A stretch of 13,431 nt of DNA from Physocladia obscura. Lineage: Eukaryota; Chytridiomycota; Chytridiomycetes; Chytridiales; Chytriomycetaceae. Below, piece after piece: positions 8,612 through 13,431 of the stretch. The notes below the pieces were generated by a model. The model saw only the letters and a list, made by a program, of their open reading frames with translations, was not told the DNA's origin and did not search any database. The stretch is from assembly GCA_027596945.1 (NCBI GenBank), contig JADGJH010000322.1, positions 1 to 13,431 of the forward strand, in the 5' to 3' direction. Every line of letters begins with the position of its first letter. Position 1 is the first letter of the stretch. The translations under genes and the position numbers were made by a program.

Positions 8612-11548
8612 ATGGTTGAAGGAGATGAGGAAGACACAAACGAAGAGGCAGCATCGTGGACTTCGTCGAGCCAAGAGGACTTGGATGGTGAATTAGACTT
8701 GGAGGAAGAAGAAGAAGACGATAACGACAATGACAACGATAACGACAACGACAATATCGACCACTACTATTCGCCAAACTTTTATGTGCGTGCGGAAAAC
8801 GATAACGACAGCGACAGTGACGACGACGACGTCATTATCGACACGCCATTCGTGTGCCAGTTCGGCGAGTGCAGTGTCGAGGCGCCCTCCGCTGCCTTTG
8901 CGGCTGTCGATCCGCTACTCCTGGCCTTCATCACGTGACTGCCCGTTTAGTTCTTTCCGTGCAACTAAACCAACCGTCCGCCATTCTATATTCACAGGAG
9001 CTGCAAAATCAGCGACGAGCAAGACGTGCCCAACTACAGTATCCCGCGCCTTATTCTGATGCAAAACACCCTTGCCATTCTGTACAACATGTGGACCGTC
9101 AGCGATGAGTATCGCAACGAAACTCCGCATCTCTCGGGTTCGTTGGCACTTTTTTTTTCTCTTTGCTGTATTTTTTATAGTTTTCTCAAATTCACAGAGG
9201 ATGAACGAAAGAGTCAAAGCTTTTCGGACGCTTTGGAAGCAATGCGCGCTGCACAGTTGTCCGGTGCTATTTCTCATTCTCCACTAACGGCGTCGCTGCC
9301 ATTGAGTCAATGGGACGAATTTGCATCGCCATTGACGAAAACCCAAGAAGTTCAGCTTCTCGAACTTCAAATACAGCCACAAGAAAATAAGGAGACGGAG
9401 CAAGAGTTTGCCAATTCGATAGATAAAAATAACCAAAATCCTATTGCGCCGGACTCTAATCAATCACCAGAAGAATTAATTTACCCGAAGCCTCATACAG
9501 TACAAGAAAACATTCAACTTTCTCCCCAACAACCTTCAGAGTTTAGTCTACGCGCTGCAACTCCTAATGTATCTGCTTCCGAATTTCAACAATTAGCTGA
9601 AGTTGCACAATCAAATTTATCTGCTATTGCGAATGAAAGTAAACCACCAGTCATACCTCCCCGATCTCATCGAAACAGAGTACTTCCAGTGCCTAATTTA
9701 TCAAATAATCCGAATACCCCTCAATTTTCCGAACATGATCTACCACCACTGTTATTATCGTCTTCAAATGAAAGCAGTGGTGATAATGGCCTCGAAATGC
9801 GACCTGCGACAGTCGATGGACCAACAAGTCCAACAAAGTCAAAATCTTCATCTCGCAGTGCTAGTCTGAGCCGCCCGAACACTCCGACGCCCGAACCCTC
9901 AAATGAAGCTGAAAATTTGAAAGTCCAGCCAAAAGCACCGACAGCAGAGTTACCAATTTTAGTTGATTCAAGTGCTGCTGTAACAGCATCGGCACAGTTT
10001 AAATCGGAAGCTCTCACACGAGATACAAGTCCTCCTACAATTTCGAGTACAATTACACAACAATATACATATTCTGCCTCTTTGCCTAAAAAAATCGAAT
10101 CTAATAAACTCGTCACAACTTCTCCTTCTTCCAGTATAACTATACAGCCGCGCACTTCTTCTACCACGATTAAAAAGGAAGAAATCTCCACACAACCAAC
10201 AATACAAACCACTCTTGTTTCTACTCAAGATATTTTCATACGACCGCGCACATATTCAAAGAAAGCCAGTCAAATTATCCAAAAATCTGAAAATACCATT
10301 ATCACAACTGTTCCTGTTCCAAAATCGAAAAACAAGAGTAATCAAAAGATTCAACCAATCTCAGCCCAAACGAAAATCAATGCTAAAGCTGGATCCACGT
10401 ATAATTCCTCACCGGTTAACAAAAATAATATTATCACGCCAGTACCCCTGGCAAAAGCAATTATGCCACCCTCTAATCAACAACTATCAACGTCGTCACC
10501 AACAATACCAGCATTATCGCCGGTATCAATCCTCTTTCCATCTCTTGCGAAAAACGGAATTCCGCCATCACTCTTCTCGCTTGTGGAATCGTTGCGGCGT
10601 GAAGAAGACGAAGAGCGGCATACCTTGAAACTTCAGTCTCGCAAAAAGTCTGCGCAGTTTGACGCAATCATGCCGTCGCTAGCTGCCAGTGGAAACTTTT
10701 CTGCTGCAGCGCCAGCGTATGATACGCAAATAGTGCAACCTGCGAAGCGCCGGCCGTCGCAGCTGAGTATACGTTCTTCGAACGGGACGCCTATGACGTC
10801 TTCATATATGAAAAGACACTCGATACGCAACAAACCGCTCCCACCACCACCCGTGTCCTCGCCGTCGTTAACCCCTGTTGCCAACGAAATAGTACTGAAT
10901 GTGTCGGCGACAGGAACCGTGCGGCGGGATGTGGGCAACAATAAACAAACTATCCGGAGACCGAGTCTGTCTATTGACATCACTGGGATCGAAAAAATAA
11001 TTTTTGCGAGTGAAGATGATGATCTATTTGATAACGGCGGTACGAGTGTTGCAAAAAAGAAGAGTAGCGAATCGGATCTGACGTATAATGGTGAGACTTG
11101 GGCGGATTCTGTGTTAAATATGTTTGCGGAGCGAGAGCAGAAGTTGAATGGTGAGCGGCGTCCGAGTGGCGGAAAAGAAAAGATGTTTGGCAGCGGTGAT
11201 GCTGATTCTGTAAAAAGGTTGAGCGTAGGATCAATGAAGTCTGTTGGATCTGCAGGATCTAGTGGCGATCGGCGTATCAAGAAGGTTGTTAATCGGTTAA
11301 GCGAGTCAGATAAGTTTCCAATGGTTCTTGTTCCGCTTCCACCGCCATTAGAAGTGGGCAAAAAAAAATTGGTGGGAAGTGCCAGCACTGAATTCAATCA
11401 GATTTTTTCAAATGCCGTTAATGCTGATCCAAAAACGCTTATTCCAAAGAGATCTTCGAGTAGGATAGCTAAGGCTGTGGATATTGAAGCTGCTATGGCG
11501 CAGTATGATATGATTTTGAAACAGGAGGGCAGTCAAAGGTTAAAATAA
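8612..11548 (+). CDS. Long, mostly disordered acidic and Ser/Thr/Pro-rich protein, about 937 aa
   Basis: I do not recognise this protein. Exons 8612-8934, 8998-9137 and 9198-11548 give 937 aa; keeping the 60-nt intron 9138-9197 would give 957. The start is very acidic, with an alternating Asp-Asn run (residues 37-48) and a second Asp-rich patch. A likely folded part spans about residues 85-185 (FVCQFGECSV, DPLLLAFITSCKI, RLILMQNTLAILYNMW). The remainder is low-complexity and rich in Ser, Thr, Pro and Gln. SH3-ligand motifs occur at 305-310 (PVIPPR, PxxPxR class) and 700-706 (KPLPPPP). Four basophilic-kinase sites sit in the C-terminal third: RRPS at Ser675, Ser744 and Ser811, and KRLS at Ser830. 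A scaffold or regulatory role is a guess from these features. The single 2.35-kb third exon and frame-keeping splices make the gene itself secure. Confidence 0.8.
8720..8755 (+). repeat. GAY-AAY hexanucleotide repeat encoding alternating Asp-Asn
   Basis: Six copies of a GAY AAY unit in frame give (Asp-Asn)6. A related but irregular Asp/Ser/Asn patch follows at about 8798-8830. The third-base changes between copies suggest the peptide pattern is kept rather than produced only by recent slippage. Confidence 0.85.
9138..9197 (+). other. Probable 60-nt intron without stops (or an in-frame hydrophobic segment)
   Basis: Donor GTTCGT after codon position 1, a long T/C tract (9149-9163) and acceptor TTCACAG resemble the neighbouring 63-bp intron that also ends TTCACAG. 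Its length is a multiple of three and it has no stop in frame, so the gene reads through it. Unspliced it would insert a hydrophobic stretch (LALFFSLCCIFYSFL), like a membrane helix in an otherwise soluble protein. No clear branch site is visible. I favour an intron. Confidence 0.65.
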
Positions 11549-11567
11549 TTGTATTTTACAGACTTAA

Positions 11568-11573
11568 AATAAA
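11568..11573 (+). terminator. AATAAA polyadenylation signal candidate
   Basis: AATAAA lies 20 bases after the TAA of the long disordered-protein gene, within the 79-bp gap between convergent stops. No exact AATAAA is seen for the opposing S28 gene, so the two 3' ends probably overlap or lie very close. Confidence 0.4.
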
Positions 11574-11627
11574 TATTTTTATGTTCAAGAAAATTACACC
11601 ACCTTTACCAAGGCTCTTAATTCATTA

Positions 11628-13300
11628 TCAATTAATCCAAACATCATATTGAGCGAAAATTTTTTCGAAAAATTCATCTTCATAACTTTGAGTAACATGA
11701 GGCCAGCCGCCAATTGCTGCCGACGCTCCTGTCACTTTTATAGGACCCCACAAATCATTGCAATGCGAACCATTCTCATACAAAAATGATGTTTGTAATT
11801 TCGGATTTGGGGCAGTTGCGAAATTGGAGAGCCAATGCCAAGGGTCGTACTGCCCATTCACCCACATGATATTAGGAGTGCTGATATTCAAACCACCGTA
11901 ATTTCCACCTCCAATAGCAGTCTTATTGGACTTGAGTCCGAGAACTTGACAGTCAGATTCATAAGCAGAAACGTTATAAAACTGCGAATACACACTCCAA
12001 TCCTCAATTAGCCCAGCAGCAGTCAACGGCTGAGCTACTTGGCCATATCCAAACTCATTACACGCCTGATACGTCCACAAATATTCTGCAGCGCCCAAGT
12101 AGCTCCAATCGGTAATTGCAACCGTGTTCTGGATTGCGACAGCTGGATCGCTGTCTCCGGAAATTCCTGAGGCTTTCAATCGGGCAATAGTAAAATTCTG
12201 AAGAGTTTTCAAAAGAATCGATTCGGATGACGCTGGGTCCACAAACGCGGGAAAATACTTTCCACTGCATGCTACCGCGAGCAAAGTCACATTATTCGGC
12301 GTGCCATCGTCAGCCACTGCCGCCGTCGAATAAAACAAATCATCTTGCGGATAATACTGAACAGTCGTTGCAAACACTGTCGTAACAATTTGTGCAAAGT
12401 CGTACGCGTTAGTGATTTGAGAGAGCCAGAAGAAAGATTGGAAGTGTTTGAGGGCCGTAGCGTTTGATTGGAGACTGGTGATGGCGGAGTCCAGGGCTTT
12501 GACTGCGGTTGTCCAGCCTTTCATGCACGCGTTGGAGTTGCCGTAAATTAAATTGGACTCGAATGTCATGCCGGCGTCGACGGCGTACGAGTATCGCCAA
12601 AAGTTGTTTTCCAACTGAGTGAGGTAAGGGGTTGAGAAAAAAAGACAAAAAAGGGAAGAGGGGTCATGAATACCAGAACTGGAGCGCTTGATGCATGTGC
12701 AGCATGAATTAAAGTCGGATGTTTTTCGATAAACCAAGCAGATAATGCACCTGGATAACTTCCGCCAATAGCAATCCATTTGGTGGTATTTGATGTATTG
12801 TACTGAGGAAAAGTTCTGGGAAATTGCTCAACAAACGCTGCCATATCTTCAATTGCTTGTTCGGATGTCAGAAGCTGAAGACTTGTTGGACTCAAATCCG
12901 CTGTAGGCACAGACCGCCCGGTCGAGTTTGCTGGTTTTTGAAGTATTATTTGTTTTTTGGATAGTAGCTATGAAAAAGACAAAACTAACGGGCATTTGCA
13001 CCATAAAAACGATGCTCGAGAGATACAGCAAGTCCGTTATATCTGGGCATAAGGGAGCTCAAAATTGATCCCACGCCACCTGTCAGAAATGAACTGTCGG
13101 CAACGTCTTCACCTGCAATGAAGAAAAATACTGGACCGCCTTGCTTATAATATGAATCGCTGATCATGTAGTACTGGTTAAACCATGATCCATTTATGCC
13201 CTTCTGAGATCCGAAATGGTCGACTGTTTGGTTGAAGAAACCGTCGTGAATTCGTAACCCTGGCGGTGCAACCGTTTCCGGTACCTTTGCGTCGGAAAAG
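11628..13300 (-). CDS. S28-family serine carboxypeptidase (Pro-X carboxypeptidase-like), 5' partial
   Basis: Family of lysosomal or secreted serine peptidases (PRCP, DPP7, thymus-specific protease) acting on peptides with proline near an end. Exons run 13300-12990, 12930-12674 and 12614-11628 with two 59-bp introns (donors GTTAGT and GTATTC). About 517 residues are visible. Landmarks are FFNQTVDHF, GGPVFFFIAGE, LEHRFYGANAP, LTSEQAIEDMA, and the nucleophile in IGGSYPGALSAW (Ser codon 12760-12758). The charge-relay Asp is in VNGQYDPWHW (codon 11846-11844) and the His in ENGSHCNDLW (codon 11765-11763). All three catalytic residues are present and many N-glycosylation sequons support secretion. 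No in-frame ATG exists up to the window edge, and a pyrimidine-rich stretch ending GGCAG precedes 13300, so the signal-peptide exon lies outside. The gene appears intact otherwise. It converges on the long disordered-protein gene. Confidence 0.92.
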
Positions 13301-13431
13301 CTGCCATTAATGATAACAAAAAGAGAGTAGGTAAAAGTCAAAGTAAAATCTTTTTTCGTGTGTTTTGTCTGCCAATAGTTTTTTGTTTGTCTTTTTTTGA
13401 ACAAATGATTTGGTTTATTTTTGGAGACACC
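13301..13431 (-). other. Likely 3' part of the first intron of the S28 gene
   Basis: On the minus strand this segment has a TTTGAC branch-like site, a pyrimidine-rich tract and ends in GGCAG directly before the coding part. It stays open in frame but has no in-frame ATG. I take it as intron, or leader plus intron, rather than coding sequence. Confidence 0.5.

Noticed and set aside
9721..10212. 163-residue minus-strand open frame
   Set aside because: Shadow of the same long exon, with Val/Gly-rich composition from antisense Thr/Ser codons.
10633..11397. 254-residue open frame on the minus strand
   Set aside because: It lies antisense to the long Ser/Pro-rich exon; its Ser/Leu/Arg-rich composition mirrors that exon. 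No motif and no splice structure support it.
12615..12673. Hydrophobic insert (FFVFFSQP) in the S28 peptidase as a membrane segment
   Set aside because: It is a 59-bp intron: removing it restores the normal SAPVL to FWRYSY spacing of the family, and one frame through it breaks.
1..13431. CRISPR arrays, tRNA/rRNA genes, bacterial operons or defence cassettes
   Set aside because: No regularly spaced repeats, no cloverleaf or rRNA-like sequence, and the genes are intron-split and eukaryotic in kind.

Overview
The window looks like nuclear DNA of an early-diverging, possibly chytrid-like, fungus. The reasons are short GT-AG introns (57-121 bp) breaking almost every gene, compact spacing, a fungal-type secreted M28 aminopeptidase, a membrane protein with a cytoplasmic SH3 domain, and no bacterial gene layout. 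The lineage is inferred from gene style and was not tested by any search.

Layout from left to right. (1) The 3' part of a mitochondrial isobutyryl-CoA dehydrogenase (ACAD8-type) gene, + strand, to 1020. (2) A convergent two-exon gene for an unrecognised 151-aa protein, - strand, 1635 to 1093. (3) An AT-rich stretch of about 1.2 kb with almost no CpG that contains the remains of what looks like a Tc1/mariner-type transposase. (4) A complete secreted M28 zinc aminopeptidase, + strand, 3013-4381. (5) A single-pass membrane protein with a Cys-rich ectodomain, a polyglutamine run and a C-terminal SH3 domain, + strand, 4622-6364. (6) A six-exon gene for a divergent RhoGAP-like protein, + strand, 6516-8175; it is easy to miss because no single reading frame is long. 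(7) A long, mostly disordered Ser/Thr/Pro-rich protein of about 937 aa with an acidic Asp-Asn repeat, SH3-ligand motifs and PKA-like sites, + strand, 8612-11548. (8) A convergent S28-family serine carboxypeptidase, - strand, 13300 to 11628, whose first exon lies outside the window.

Functionally there are two secreted or vesicular peptidases (M28 and S28), one branched-chain amino-acid catabolic enzyme, and a tandem trio (SH3 membrane protein, RhoGAP-like protein, proline-rich disordered protein) that could act together in cortical or polarity signalling. That link rests on domain logic and adjacency alone. I do not see a clear novel defence or mobile system. The most notable observations are the CpG-void transposon relic, the loss of the expected catalytic glutamate in the dehydrogenase, the divergent RhoGAP, a 60-nt in-frame intron that would encode a hydrophobic segment if retained, and a perfect 13-bp inverted repeat ending two bases before the RhoGAP start codon.
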